Assembly (NCBI GenBank): GCA_017642965.1
Contig: JAEPOJ010000004.1
Location: 82,671-146,670 of the forward strand
DNA: 64,000 nt
Direction of reading: 5' to 3'
Origin: Phycisphaerales bacterium
GTDB lineage: Bacteria; Planctomycetota; Phycisphaerae; Phycisphaerales; UBA1924
The translations under genes and the position numbers were made by a program. The notes under the pieces are model-generated. The model was not told where the DNA came from and ran no database searches. It was given only the letters and a program-made list of their open reading frames with translations. Of the stretch, positions 55,940 to 64,000 are shown piece after piece. Numbering within the stretch: position 1 is the first letter of the stretch; each line of letters opens with the position of its first letter.

Positions 55940-57910
55940 TCACATCGGCAGGATGAAGTACCTGATAAACCGCGCCAGACCCGCCGCGGGGCTGTTCATC
56001 GTGTCAGCATCGATGATCACCGGCGCGTTCCCGACTCGTTCGAGATACACCGCACTCAGATACATATCCACGATGTTGAGCTCAGACTCGACCGTAAACC
56101 GGGTATGCTCGTGCCACGCGAGGATCCGCGCAGGCGGCACACTCGCGCTCGACCGCTTCTCGGTACCGATCGTTGGGTTCCCCCGGCTAAGCAGCACCAG
56201 CGTGCCAGGCCCGGTTGCGGTCGGAAACACGATCCGCCCGAACACCGCCGACGAGACCCGGAAGCTCACCTCGCTCGACAACCTGATCCCCTCGCTCATC
56301 GCCACGAAGTTCTTATAGTCGAAGACAACGGTCTCACCCTCTTCCAGATGCCATGAGATAAACTCAGCACCCTGGACCGCAGTGAAGTACACCGCCCCAC
56401 GATCACGCCCGAATCGGATCCGGTTCATGGTGTAGGACCCGAAACGTATCCGCCGCGCAATCCCTGCAAACATCTGCGGAATCGCAAAGTTCGGCGCACG
56501 CCCGTTCGGCTCAAACCGGCGTGAAACATAGAAGTCCTCACGCGAAGTAGCCTCGATACCGAACTGGTTCCCCCACTTGCGGACCGATCCGTGCCTCGGC
56601 TCACCGCCTCGCCGCCGGAGCGACACGCTCGCCCGGCTCTGCTTCGTGAACGTCACCCGCGCAAAGACGTATAGATAGCTCCGGATCATGATCATCACGA
56701 GCGCGATGTTTGAGAGCAGCTTCAGCACATCGATCGTCCGGAACACAGCGTCCACGCTCGACTTGCACTTCGCCTCCGTGTCGTTCAGAAACGTTGTCGC
56801 GCGTGTCTTGGTGTCATCGATCACACGATCGGCGTTGCTTCCGACTTCGGCGGCTTTGGCCTTCGTCTCCATATACAGCCGCATCCCCTGACGGAAGCGG
56901 GTCCGGTCGTAGCTGTTTCGGATTCCTGCTTTGATTGATTCGATGATCTCATGCAGGATCCAGCAGGGCACGTCGTACCACGCGCAGTCTGCCTCGCTCG
57001 GTGCGAGTCCTGGGATCTGTGCCGCGGGTGGTACCGACTCCATGTACACCCGGAGCACTTCGCCGGGTATCGCATCCACATTGTTATCGATCTGTGCCCG
57101 CACGTCCTCCATCTTGCGGTGGAATGAGGTCTCTGCGATATTGAACTCCCGTTCGATCCGTGCGTGGATGTCCAGCCGCACGTTGGGTGTTGATTGACTT
57201 GCGGTGCCCCGTGTGCTGCTCGTATCGGTGAGGATGCCGTTCTCGTAGATCGACTGCATGGTCTCATCGTGAATCCGGTTTGTGATCACGACGGAGGGGA
57301 TCATGAAGAGGAGGATCGGTGACCAGAAGACCAGTGCCTTCACGCTGAGGTACGCTGCGCGACGTATGCCGATGTCGAGGATGATGGTCAGGTTCTGCCA
57401 GAACACGAGGAACACGAAGCGCAGGGCGAGGGTGAGCCCGGTGAACAGCATGGCGATCGGCGTCGGGGTGAATGTGAAGAGCAGGATCAGTGTGACGAAG
57501 TACTCGGGTGCGCGTACGCGCCCGCGGAGGATGAAGAAGATGAAGGAGACCCGACCGCCCCAGGCGATGGTGGTCAGGACGACCTCGGTGCTTGGGGGTT
57601 GGGCACCGAACTGGCTGAGCAGGACCCAGCCGATGTATGTGTGGCCGCCGGCGAGCCCGAGGATCAGCAGCAGCCATTGTTTTCGCACGATCGCGACGAG
57701 CAGTGCGACTGCGTAGACCGCGTACGTGTACCAGCGAAGGCCATCGATGTACTCGGCGCCGCTGCCTGGGTTGTTTGTGAGCAGCAGCATGCTCAGGAGG
57801 GCTGGGTACGTGCTGGCCAGCACGGCTGCGTAGAGAAGGCTGTCGGAGCGGCACGCACGCCACACACCCGATACAACTGTTTGAACCACTCGGATTGCCA
57901 AGCTGATCAT
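55940..57910 (-). CDS. Multi-TM membrane protein with AIM24-like C-terminal domain
   Basis: A 656-residue protein. About six membrane segments lie in residues 25-215. A long extracytoplasmic or cytoplasmic helical region (about 220-385, with ARIEREFNIAETSFHRKM) follows, then another membrane helix near 395-415 (LSNIALVMIMIRSYLYVF). The C-terminal roughly 190 residues are beta-rich with ISWHLEEGETVVFDYKNFVAMS and GPGTLVLLSRGNP, which recall AIM24/TRAP-like domains. GAGGGGGG precedes the ATG at 57910. No enzyme motif is seen. A surface-tension or membrane-organising role is possible but unsupported. Confidence 0.75.
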   Translation of the reverse strand: MISLAIRVVQTVVSGVWRACRSDSLLYAAVLASTYPALLSMLLLTNNPGSGAEYIDGLRWYTYAVYAVALLVAIVRKQWLLLILGLAGGHTYIGWVLLSQFGAQPPSTEVVLTTIAWGGRVSFIFFILRGRVRAPEYFVTLILLFTFTPTPIAMLFTGLTLALRFVFLVFWQNLTIILDIGIRRAAYLSVKALVFWSPILLFMIPSVVITNRIHDETMQSIYENGILTDTSSTRGTASQSTPNVRLDIHARIEREFNIAETSFHRKMEDVRAQIDNNVDAIPGEVLRVYMESVPPAAQIPGLAPSEADCAWYDVPCWILHEIIESIKAGIRNSYDRTRFRQGMRLYMETKAKAAEVGSNADRVIDDTKTRATTFLNDTEAKCKSSVDAVFRTIDVLKLLSNIALVMIMIRSYLYVFARVTFTKQSRASVSLRRRGGEPRHGSVRKWGNQFGIEATSREDFYVSRRFEPNGRAPNFAIPQMFAGIARRIRFGSYTMNRIRFGRDRGAVYFTAVQGAEFISWHLEEGETVVFDYKNFVAMSEGIRLSSEVSFRVSSAVFGRIVFPTATGPGTLVLLSRGNPTIGTEKRSSASVPPARILAWHEHTRFTVESELNIVDMYLSAVYLERVGNAPVIIDADTMNSPAAGLARFIRYFILPM

Positions 57911-58202
57911 CTGCCCCCCTCGGTTGTGATCGGGAGCAGGTTGTTGTGTGTGCTGCCCCGAGAGGTCCAGCCTACCACGTCACGTCCGAGTGTGCGCCGT
58001 GCCCATCGCGTCCGGGTATGGGACATCCACGGCATCAGCACACGCTGCGGGCGAGCAGATGACCTTGCCGACCAGCTCTCGCCTCAACTCTGTGTGATTG
58101 CGCGTCTTGTCGACAATATTTTGTGTGCTGCGGCTCGATCCTGATTTCTGATGAATGCGTCAGATGTACTGGTGTCTGCCGCGTTGGTTGTCAGTTGTCG
58201 GG

Positions 58203-58946
58203 CTATGCCGCGGGCTTATGTGGATTTTGGGGCGGGGGTGCGCGTTTGTGGGTTTGGAGCGAGGTGGGACTTGGCGCATCGCGCCCGGGGATTGGTTGTG
58301 ATGTGAAGGGTTGTGTGGCACCGGCGCGGCTGATGAGGTCGCGGGCGGTGGTTGTGGTGCGTTGATTGTTCTTTGTGGGTGTCGGGTGTGTTGGGGCGGG
58401 CGGCGTCGATGGTGCGGGATTCGCGGCGGCGGGGCGGTCTGGGTATGGCTCGGGGGTTGGGTTCGGAGCCGTGGTTTCGTTGTGGTTGTCCGGCCAGTCG
58501 TGGATGGGCTCCGGGCTTGGTTCTGGCGCTGGTTCGGGTTCGGGGTGGTGCGCACGGCCTGGGGGATCGGGCTGGGGATCTGTGTAGGGATCGGGCTGTT
58601 GGGGCGCTTGCTCGGCGGCGATCGGGTCTGCGCGGGTGACGCGGAGGATCTGGGTGGCGGCGAGGCGGATGGTCTCGGTGTGGGTTGGGCAGGAGGGCTG
58701 CTGCGCGGCGATGTCTTCGAGGGTGCGGAGGGCGGCCGTGCGCCGGAGGGTGTCGGTGGCGGTGCAGCGTGTTTGTTCGACGGACTTGAGGCGAGCCGCG
58801 GCTTCTTGGAACTCGGGTGATTGGACGACGTCCTCGAGCTGGTCGAAGGTGAGCTCATGGCGTGAGCAGATGTCGATGGCGGTGAGGCGGCGGTCGATGA
58901 GGTCGAAGAAGAGGTCCGGCGTGAGTTGTGTGCGTGACATCGTCAT
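58203..58946 (-). CDS. Pro-rich protein with N-terminal helical, HTH-like region
   Basis: A 247-residue protein. The first 105 residues are helical (LFFDLIDRRLTAIDICSRH, then HELTFDQLEDVVQSPEF), reminiscent of a helix-turn-helix adaptor like those in terminase small subunits. The remaining 140 residues are low-complexity Pro/Thr/Glu/His (PEPEPAPEPSPEP) and surely disordered. No ribosome site is strong; ATG 58940 is an alternative start. The low-complexity part makes coding status less certain, although the N-terminal half looks genuine. It lies beside the acquired defence unit but is GC-rich like the host. Confidence 0.55.
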   Translation of the reverse strand: MTMSRTQLTPDLFFDLIDRRLTAIDICSRHELTFDQLEDVVQSPEFQEAAARLKSVEQTRCTATDTLRRTAALRTLEDIAAQQPSCPTHTETIRLAATQILRVTRADPIAAEQAPQQPDPYTDPQPDPPGRAHHPEPEPAPEPSPEPIHDWPDNHNETTAPNPTPEPYPDRPAAANPAPSTPPAPTHPTPTKNNQRTTTTARDLISRAGATQPFTSQPIPGRDAPSPTSLQTHKRAPPPQNPHKPAA

Positions 58947-59063
58947 ATGGGGCGAATGTACGCGGTGGTTGGGGGTGGGGCAAGGGTGTTTTTGGGTTTT
59001 GATTGGTATCTACGGGATTTTGCGCACAGATGTGGAGATGAGCGAGAAAACCACCCCCCCGCA

Positions 59064-60899
59064 TTAGCTAATGAAAATCTGGTCCTCTTTGAGTAAACCT
59101 CTTTCTATCATCTCATCGCGCGTTGCTTCTGGTGACGGGGTGAAGAAAAGCACCTTTAGGTGCTTCTCGGCTCGTGAGAAACACACATAGGCGAGTTTCC
59201 TCCCGCGTTCGAGCTGCCCCTCCGTGGGTGCCCCGGCTACACGAGGGGTGAGCAGTTTCGAGAAACTGTATTGATTCCAGCCAGCTTCAATATCATCAAA
59301 GACCACTAATACGTTCGGATACTCTTCCCCTTTAACACCATGCTGGGTGCTATATGGCGTGTGCTCTGATATAAAGTCATGATATGCGAATAGCTCAGTT
59401 GATGTATGGGAGAAAAAGCTATCTGCCAGCCACTCTCCCTTCGTCTCGCTGTGCACATCATCATCGTACTCTTCGGTATGAGGAGATCTCGCAAGCTGCT
59501 CAGCGAGACGATCGGACTGTCGTAGCAGGCCGCTGTCGACGCAGTACTCCAAAATATCCCTATTGGTCCCGTTATCCCAAACTTCGATAAGTCGCTCCAT
59601 CTGTGTTCTCGACTTATCAACCATCTGTTTGAGTTTGCGACTCGCGTTCGATCCATGCGGATCATAAGTCGTGCTATGTCTTCGCAAAATGTCTACGATT
59701 TCTCGGCCTCTATCATCGCGCGATGCCCTCACCAGCGGGCAAATGACCTCAATAAACGGCTTGAGAAGATAATGAGAACCTGATTCATATTCATCCTGGG
59801 CTCGCTGTGAAGCATATCGGCCTGTAAACAACTGCTGAAGCCCGGAAAATTTTAAACGCCTTGCAATCATCTGGCGAACAAGAAAGAGCTGAACAACATC
59901 TGACCTACCAGCCCATCCCCATGCGTCGACCGCCTGATCCATTGCTGCAAGCGAACGATCAAGTTGCTCCTCGGAATAGCGATTTCGCCTGCCCTCGGGA
60001 GTTTCAGCTTGAACTAGGCGCAGCTCTACGCTTCCCTCAACTTTAGCGTTCGATCCTGCGGCGTACTGCTTTACATCGGTCCTAAAAGCATTTAGAAACT
60101 CGATCACTTGCGGGGAGCAACGAAAGTTCTCAACCTTGGTGATGACCGCCCCACCCTCTGGCGGCGCAAAGTTCCCAGCCCTTCCTTCGTAAATCTGCTG
60201 CCAAGGATCACCGAAGTAGCCCACCAATGGCAAACTGGGTGATGCACACGTCCGATTCAAACCCTCAACAATAGGCACGAATGTGTCCTGAGCTTCATCC
60301 ACAAAAATGAACGGGTAGCGCATGCCAATGAGTCGACGAAAGTTCTGACGCTCACGAAAAAAGTATCCAGCAATCTCGATAACATCATCGTGGCTCAGTC
60401 TGCCATTGCGATAGTCGCTAAACGCAATATCCTCATACACAAATTTGGCAACGGAGGGAAGACCTGCCAGCTCATTCTCAAGCCTAACCACCTCCTCTCG
60501 TGCCTTTCGGGCAGTTTTGGTCGGCTTCCCGGTATCGTCCTGTGCTGCTTTGGCAATCCGAGCGGGCAGCCGATGATGCTCAAGGGCTTCTCGAATGTCG
60601 CGTTGAAACCGACCAATCTCTGCCCAGAGAAAGCTATGCAGAGTAGACACCATGTATAGGTCATCGAAGCCCAGTCGTTGCTGAATGACGCTGACAGCTC
60701 GCTTCGTAAATGTGATACAGGCGACGCGCTGCCCATTCTGACGCAGCGAGAAGCCAGCTGTCGAACGAATTTCTGCAAGCGCGTCAACCAGCGAAGTTGT
60801 CTTGCCTGACCCTGCGCCGGCAATCATCGCAAAGCTGCGATGCTCTGTAAGGCATTTTCGAACAGCCTCGTCGGCGTCAGTACTAACTCGAGTAGCCAT
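59064..60899 (-). CDS. UvrD-like helicase of a Gabija-like defence system (GajB-like)
   Basis: A 611-residue superfamily-1 helicase. Walker A is AGAGSGKTTS (27-36), motif II FIFVDEAQD, motif III YFGDPWQQIY, with the motif V/VI region at HGVKGEEYPNV and LAYVCFSRAEKHLKV. The family is about 500 residues in Bacillus GajB; this one is longer by a middle insertion. GAGG lies 8 bases before the ATG at 60899, within the end of the OLD nuclease gene, 8 bases after whose stop it starts. The pair ATPase-TOPRIM nuclease followed by UvrD helicase is the Gabija arrangement. Base composition is lower in GC than neighbours, suggesting acquisition. Confidence 0.85.
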   Translation of the reverse strand: MATRVSTDADEAVRKCLTEHRSFAMIAGAGSGKTTSLVDALAEIRSTAGFSLRQNGQRVACITFTKRAVSVIQQRLGFDDLYMVSTLHSFLWAEIGRFQRDIREALEHHRLPARIAKAAQDDTGKPTKTARKAREEVVRLENELAGLPSVAKFVYEDIAFSDYRNGRLSHDDVIEIAGYFFRERQNFRRLIGMRYPFIFVDEAQDTFVPIVEGLNRTCASPSLPLVGYFGDPWQQIYEGRAGNFAPPEGGAVITKVENFRCSPQVIEFLNAFRTDVKQYAAGSNAKVEGSVELRLVQAETPEGRRNRYSEEQLDRSLAAMDQAVDAWGWAGRSDVVQLFLVRQMIARRLKFSGLQQLFTGRYASQRAQDEYESGSHYLLKPFIEVICPLVRASRDDRGREIVDILRRHSTTYDPHGSNASRKLKQMVDKSRTQMERLIEVWDNGTNRDILEYCVDSGLLRQSDRLAEQLARSPHTEEYDDDVHSETKGEWLADSFFSHTSTELFAYHDFISEHTPYSTQHGVKGEEYPNVLVVFDDIEAGWNQYSFSKLLTPRVAGAPTEGQLERGRKLAYVCFSRAEKHLKVLFFTPSPEATRDEMIERGLLKEDQIFIS

Positions 60900-60907
60900 G
60901 ATCAACC

Positions 60908-62944
60908 TCAGCCAGTCACGGCGCGGGGGTGAAGCCTTGTCTCTAGCCACTTGAGGCCATCAGCGATGTAGCCAGGGACTATCCAATTCACACGAGCTGC
61001 GAGCACCTGCATGGCGAAGTCGGTCTTCTTAAAGCTTCCTGACTTTATATATTCATAAATTTTATCATGCGCTTCGTTAAGCTCTTCAGGTATATCGCAC
61101 CCAAAAGGAATACCGCCGCCCTTAACCAAATGAAAATTATGATAAACAAATGATTCCTCGAGCGTCCGCGGCCTCATTGAAAATACGGAACCATTCTCTT
61201 CTACTGATATATCCTGCTGAAACGCTATGTATTTATCACTCGCTCCGCAACACTTATCGTCCGCCGTAAGATCCATTAGTTCAGCGATTGTGGTTACTTG
61301 AAGCAGCTGTTTTAGTGAAGCATTCGCAGTAAGGGCTCCATCAAGCTTGGCGGGACAGGCCCGATGCCTCCCTTCCGGACTAACCGAATCGATATCTGTT
61401 ATGATCAGATACGGCATACACAAGAATCTTAGCAGATCGTCAAACCTATGGGCATAAGCACCACCCACCTCCAAGACTGTGATGTACGACGATTTTAGTT
61501 TATCAGCAACTTTTTCAATCATTGCGGTCATCAGAAGTTTCTCGACGGAACCCTCGACGATTATGGCGGCATCTGCGAAGAACAGGTCACAGTGCGTCAA
61601 TTTGAGATAGCGCTTAAGAAAATCCATAGACTCCCCGGACGTGGAATCTTGAAATTCACGGAGACTGCAAATCTTGGTCGCTTCTAGGATGCCGCCGGGC
61701 TTATGAGGCTCACCATCACGCTGGCACCGCCTGAAGTATCGCACCTGACTAAACTCAGTCGCGTCCAGAATGTGCGAAGAATGAGTGGTGATAATCAATT
61801 GGGGAATCTTGTCGCCCTCATTTTCCGCCTGCGCCGACTGGTGGATGACATCCCAGATATTCCGGATAAATGCCTGCTGCACCTGGGCATGCAGGTGGAC
61901 TTCTGGCTCTTCAATGAAGATGATTTGGCACAGTGGACGACTCTGGCTAGTCCGTACCCATTGCGAATGATAGTGCTTCGCTTGGATAGCCATATATATG
62001 AGATTTTTGAAGCCTAGACCATTGTAAAGCTCCGGCAGCTCATGGTTTCGATCTGTGTCTACATAGAGGAGGTCTGTATTCCCACGGAGGACGTTTTCCG
62101 GATTCAGTGTTGAAACAAGCTTTAGCTTTCTATCGTTGACTGAGGGAACACCCATACCCTCGATGACTCCCATGATACCCGCAAACTGTTCTTTGTAGTG
62201 GTCGGTAAGCTTCCTGTTGTTCTCGTCGATTACGCGATGGGCCTCCTGAGCGATCTGCGGCTGCTGAAGATTTTTCTGGTAGAATCCAGCAAACGCGCTC
62301 GACAACTTAGTGCTCCTATGACCTTCTTCGTCATCAATGTTTCGCTGTGCATCCACGAAGTCGATTCGGACAAGGTTCCGAAGCAAATCCCGACCTTCAT
62401 CCTTATCCATTGGGAGTTCATTCGTCTTGTTGCCAACTCTTTCTAGTGAAGCGTAAGCAATCTCGAAGTGCCTATTCAACTCGCCATCGTCTGAGAGAAA
62501 CGCGGAGAGACTGGCGCCTGGGGGACTTTGGGAGTCTTGTGGGTATGCAGCAAGATAAGCTTCACGAAGCTTGGCTGGGTCAGGTGTCGCGTAGCGCAGT
62601 CGCACTCCCAGTCTTTCGAAATCGTCCGAAAGGTTGGGCAGGAGTGTGAATGCTCTGCCAAACTCGATTGAATCCGGGTCAATCTTAAACCATATGTCTA
62701 ACTCGATTGATGGGAGATTATTTGCCTCTGGGTCAGATCCAAAGGCATTGATATCTTCAATTCTTGCCGCAGAAAAATCGTAAATACTGAATCGGCGTTG
62801 ACCCAAGAAGCGCCTGAAAACGGATGTGGCGGATGTCTTGCCGCTGTTATTAGGGCCGACAAAGACGGTTTCTCTCTCCTCAATTCCAGTTGACACGCTC
62901 TCGAGTCGCCGGAAATTTCGGATGGCAATTTTATCAATCTTCAT
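60908..62944 (-). CDS. OLD-family ATPase-TOPRIM nuclease of a Gabija-like defence system (GajA-like)
   Basis: A 678-residue protein. The N-terminal ABC-type ATPase has Walker A GPNNSGKTS (30-38), a signature-like YNGLGFKNLIYMA (from 307), Walker B IIFIEEPEVHLHAQ (341-354) and switch His in ITTHSSH. The C-terminal TOPRIM domain has IIVEGSVEK (Glu464) and IITDIDS (Asp517, Asp519). Gabija GajA cuts DNA when nucleotide levels fall during phage infection; the same role is inferred here. It is first in the two-gene operon. No ribosome site precedes the ATG at 62944. Codon use is clearly more AT-rich than the rest of the window. Another class-2 OLD system is the alternative. Confidence 0.85.
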   Translation of the reverse strand: MKIDKIAIRNFRRLESVSTGIEERETVFVGPNNSGKTSATSVFRRFLGQRRFSIYDFSAARIEDINAFGSDPEANNLPSIELDIWFKIDPDSIEFGRAFTLLPNLSDDFERLGVRLRYATPDPAKLREAYLAAYPQDSQSPPGASLSAFLSDDGELNRHFEIAYASLERVGNKTNELPMDKDEGRDLLRNLVRIDFVDAQRNIDDEEGHRSTKLSSAFAGFYQKNLQQPQIAQEAHRVIDENNRKLTDHYKEQFAGIMGVIEGMGVPSVNDRKLKLVSTLNPENVLRGNTDLLYVDTDRNHELPELYNGLGFKNLIYMAIQAKHYHSQWVRTSQSRPLCQIIFIEEPEVHLHAQVQQAFIRNIWDVIHQSAQAENEGDKIPQLIITTHSSHILDATEFSQVRYFRRCQRDGEPHKPGGILEATKICSLREFQDSTSGESMDFLKRYLKLTHCDLFFADAAIIVEGSVEKLLMTAMIEKVADKLKSSYITVLEVGGAYAHRFDDLLRFLCMPYLIITDIDSVSPEGRHRACPAKLDGALTANASLKQLLQVTTIAELMDLTADDKCCGASDKYIAFQQDISVEENGSVFSMRPRTLEESFVYHNFHLVKGGGIPFGCDIPEELNEAHDKIYEYIKSGSFKKTDFAMQVLAARVNWIVPGYIADGLKWLETRLHPRAVTG

Positions 62945-63628
62945 GACGCTATTTATCTACGAGAGAGCTGTACTTCGAGCGAACTATAACGGCTTGTCAA
63001 CTTCGGCATCAGGAAACTGTAAGTGGATTGACCTCGACATGGCTATTGTACCAAAGCCTCGCACTCCATGTATTGACCCGCTACAGCGAGCCCATTCTCT
63101 ACACAATACCAAATTCTCGGTAGCACCCAATTCCGAAAGTTTATTTAAGTGCGGATGACACCACTCGGTCTCACGGCACCCGCGTTGGCTATTGAGTCCC
63201 ACTCAGTTTTGTGCAGTGGCTTGAACTTTCACTGTGGCGGGGAGGTTTCCCCGCCGGCCCCTCTTTTGGGGCGTGGTGGTTTGTGGGGGCAATGGGATTG
63301 CGTTGCCTCTGCGTCGGGTGCACTGTCTCATCGATTCATCTGGCTTGGCGCAGCGAGACGTCGTCAGGTGGCATCCATGTGAACAATCATTCATTGATTC
63401 TCATCTCCTGCGATTTTGGGATTGCGGCATTGGAACTGGGCGGTTCAGGCCGTATCTTTCGCTACGCTCTTGCTGGGGGTCTCGCTGTTGGGGGGACGGC
63501 GCGAGCGATGTCCTGAGCGTTCTTGTCGGCGAGCCTTGGGGATGCTTCCATCGATCCAGGAACTGCTGTGATGGGCACGTGACGCGCTAAACACTGGATT
63601 CCCTTGTGAGGTCACTCTGAGTTCAGCC
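62945..63628. other. Intergenic region at the edge of the defence unit
   Basis: About 680 bases with no supported gene. The left third shares the lower GC content of the defence genes and should hold their leftward promoter; a leftward TTGACA occurs at 62993-62998. The right part is GC-rich, with tandem hairpins at 63236-63272, and leads to the antiporter gene. Short open frames on both strands here lack ribosome sites and recognisable protein features. No direct repeats or tRNA remnant marking an insertion were seen. Confidence 0.4.
63236..63272. repeat. Tandem inverted repeats
   Basis: Two adjacent hairpins: GGCGGGGA / TCCCCGCC with loop GGTT (63236-63255), then GCCCC / GGGGC with loop TCTTTT (63257-63272). 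They lie in the gap between the defence unit and the antiporter gene. They could be a terminator for transcription from either side or a small repeat element. Confidence 0.5.
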
Positions 63629-64000
63629 ATGCCCGAGCAACGCATCGTCATGATCTGTCTTGCCGGGCTGGCCCTGATCGCAGCGGTTGGTTTGGAACGG
63701 GTTCTCAAGCGGTTCCCGGTGTCGGTCCCCATGGTGTATGTGGGCGTTGGTTGGGTCGCCTTCTCTCTGCCGCTGGGATTGCCCACGCTCGATCCGGCGG
63801 GTGACCTTCGTCATAGCCAGATCACTGAGTATCTCACCGAGTTTATTGTGATCGTATCGCTGATGGCGGCGGGCCTGGCGATTGATCGGCCTGCCCGCTG
63901 GAAGCTGTGGCGGCAGGTGTGGCCGCTGCTGGGGATCACGATGCCGCTGACCATTGCGCTGACCGCGTTCGCGGGGTGGTCGTGGCTGGCGCTGACGCCG
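63629..64000 (+). CDS. Cation:proton antiporter, N-terminal part (cut by window edge)
   Basis: The ATG at 63629 opens a frame of 124 codons running off the right edge. The translation is strongly hydrophobic with several membrane segments (IVMICLAGLALIAAVGLERVL, FIVIVSLMAAGLAI, LLGITMPLTIALTAFAGW). FIVIVSLMAAGLAIDRPARW is the pattern of CPA1-type Na+/H+ exchangers of the NhaP kind, in which a helix after TM3 carries a charged cytoplasmic loop. The catalytic Asp region lies beyond the window. The upstream ribosome site is weak (CTGAG). Confidence 0.75.
   Translation, partial: MPEQRIVMICLAGLALIAAVGLERVLKRFPVSVPMVYVGVGWVAFSLPLGLPTLDPAGDLRHSQITEYLTEFIVIVSLMAAGLAIDRPARWKLWRQVWPLLGITMPLTIALTAFAGWSWLALTP

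Noticed and set aside
58311..58820. Gly/Trp/Val-rich plus-strand frame opposite the Pro-rich gene
   Set aside because: Low-complexity reverse of a Pro-rich sequence; the minus-strand frame has the more plausible helical N-terminus.
59062..59073. CATTAGCTAATG palindrome at the helicase stop codon
   Set aside because: A 12-base palindrome alone is weak evidence; no T run or partner repeat was found to call a terminator or attachment site.
63203..63590. Short frames in the gap before the antiporter gene (63 to 118 codons)
   Set aside because: They overlap the tandem hairpins, lack ribosome sites and show no compositional sign of coding.

Overview
The window reads as chromosome of a GC-rich planctomycete, most likely class Phycisphaerae. 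Five exported proteins end in the short '(L/F)xFFDVSxFLxxF...GC(P)' module that I recall as the 'GC-type dockerin' of Phycisphaerales. There are also two prepilin-type proteins with an H-X9-DG-like motif and a planctomycete-style hypothetical (DUF2617-like). This placement is inference from protein style; there is no rRNA or other phylogenetic marker beyond ileS and the arg genes. I see no tRNA, rRNA, CRISPR array or insertion sequence.

Layout. 1-13.3 kb is mostly housekeeping: a HEAT-like protein running off the left edge, a DUF2617-like protein, ileS, a sigma-54 two-component pair, a beta-helix lipoprotein, pilT, and a two-gene unit with a CstB-like persulfide dioxygenase/rhodanese and a fructosamine-3-kinase. 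13.3-46 kb is a phosphorus-scavenging island. It holds a nucleotide-pyrophosphatase-like phosphodiesterase, three secreted calcineurin-like metallophosphoesterases, a PLC-like phosphodiesterase, a GDPD lipoprotein, a Tat-exported alkaline phosphatase, an extracellular EEP nuclease/phosphatase, phnCDE, and a phosphonate catabolic operon (pbfA, PHP-domain hydrolase, phosphonatase-like HAD, FAD oxidoreductase). Dockerin-bearing jelly-roll proteins and pseudopilins are interleaved with these, suggesting surface display or secretion of the enzymes. A chemoreceptor gene follows.

48-55.6 kb is one tightly overlapping arginine operon: argR, N-acetylornithine carbamoyltransferase, argG, an N-acetylcitrulline deacetylase-type peptidase, a fused N-acetylglutamate synthase-kinase, argC and argH. 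This is the acetylated ('Xanthomonas-type') arginine route rather than the textbook one. A sigma70-like promoter with an overlapping ARG box sits immediately before argR, and the spacing predicts a leaderless argR transcript.

55.6-59 kb carries three unfamiliar minus-strand genes (a small Cys protein, a multi-TM protein with an AIM24-like C-terminus, and a Pro-rich protein). 59-63 kb is a visibly AT-richer two-gene defence unit, an OLD-family ATPase-TOPRIM nuclease plus a UvrD-like helicase, i.e. Gabija-like. The right edge cuts a cation:proton antiporter.

How it fits together: the island would strip phosphate from polymeric and esterified P outside the cell, import phosphonates through PhnCDE, and release phosphate from (R)-1-hydroxy-2-aminoethylphosphonate and N-methylated aminoethylphosphonates via phosphonoacetaldehyde. 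The least-explained member is the secreted PHP-domain hydrolase translationally coupled to the phosphonatase.
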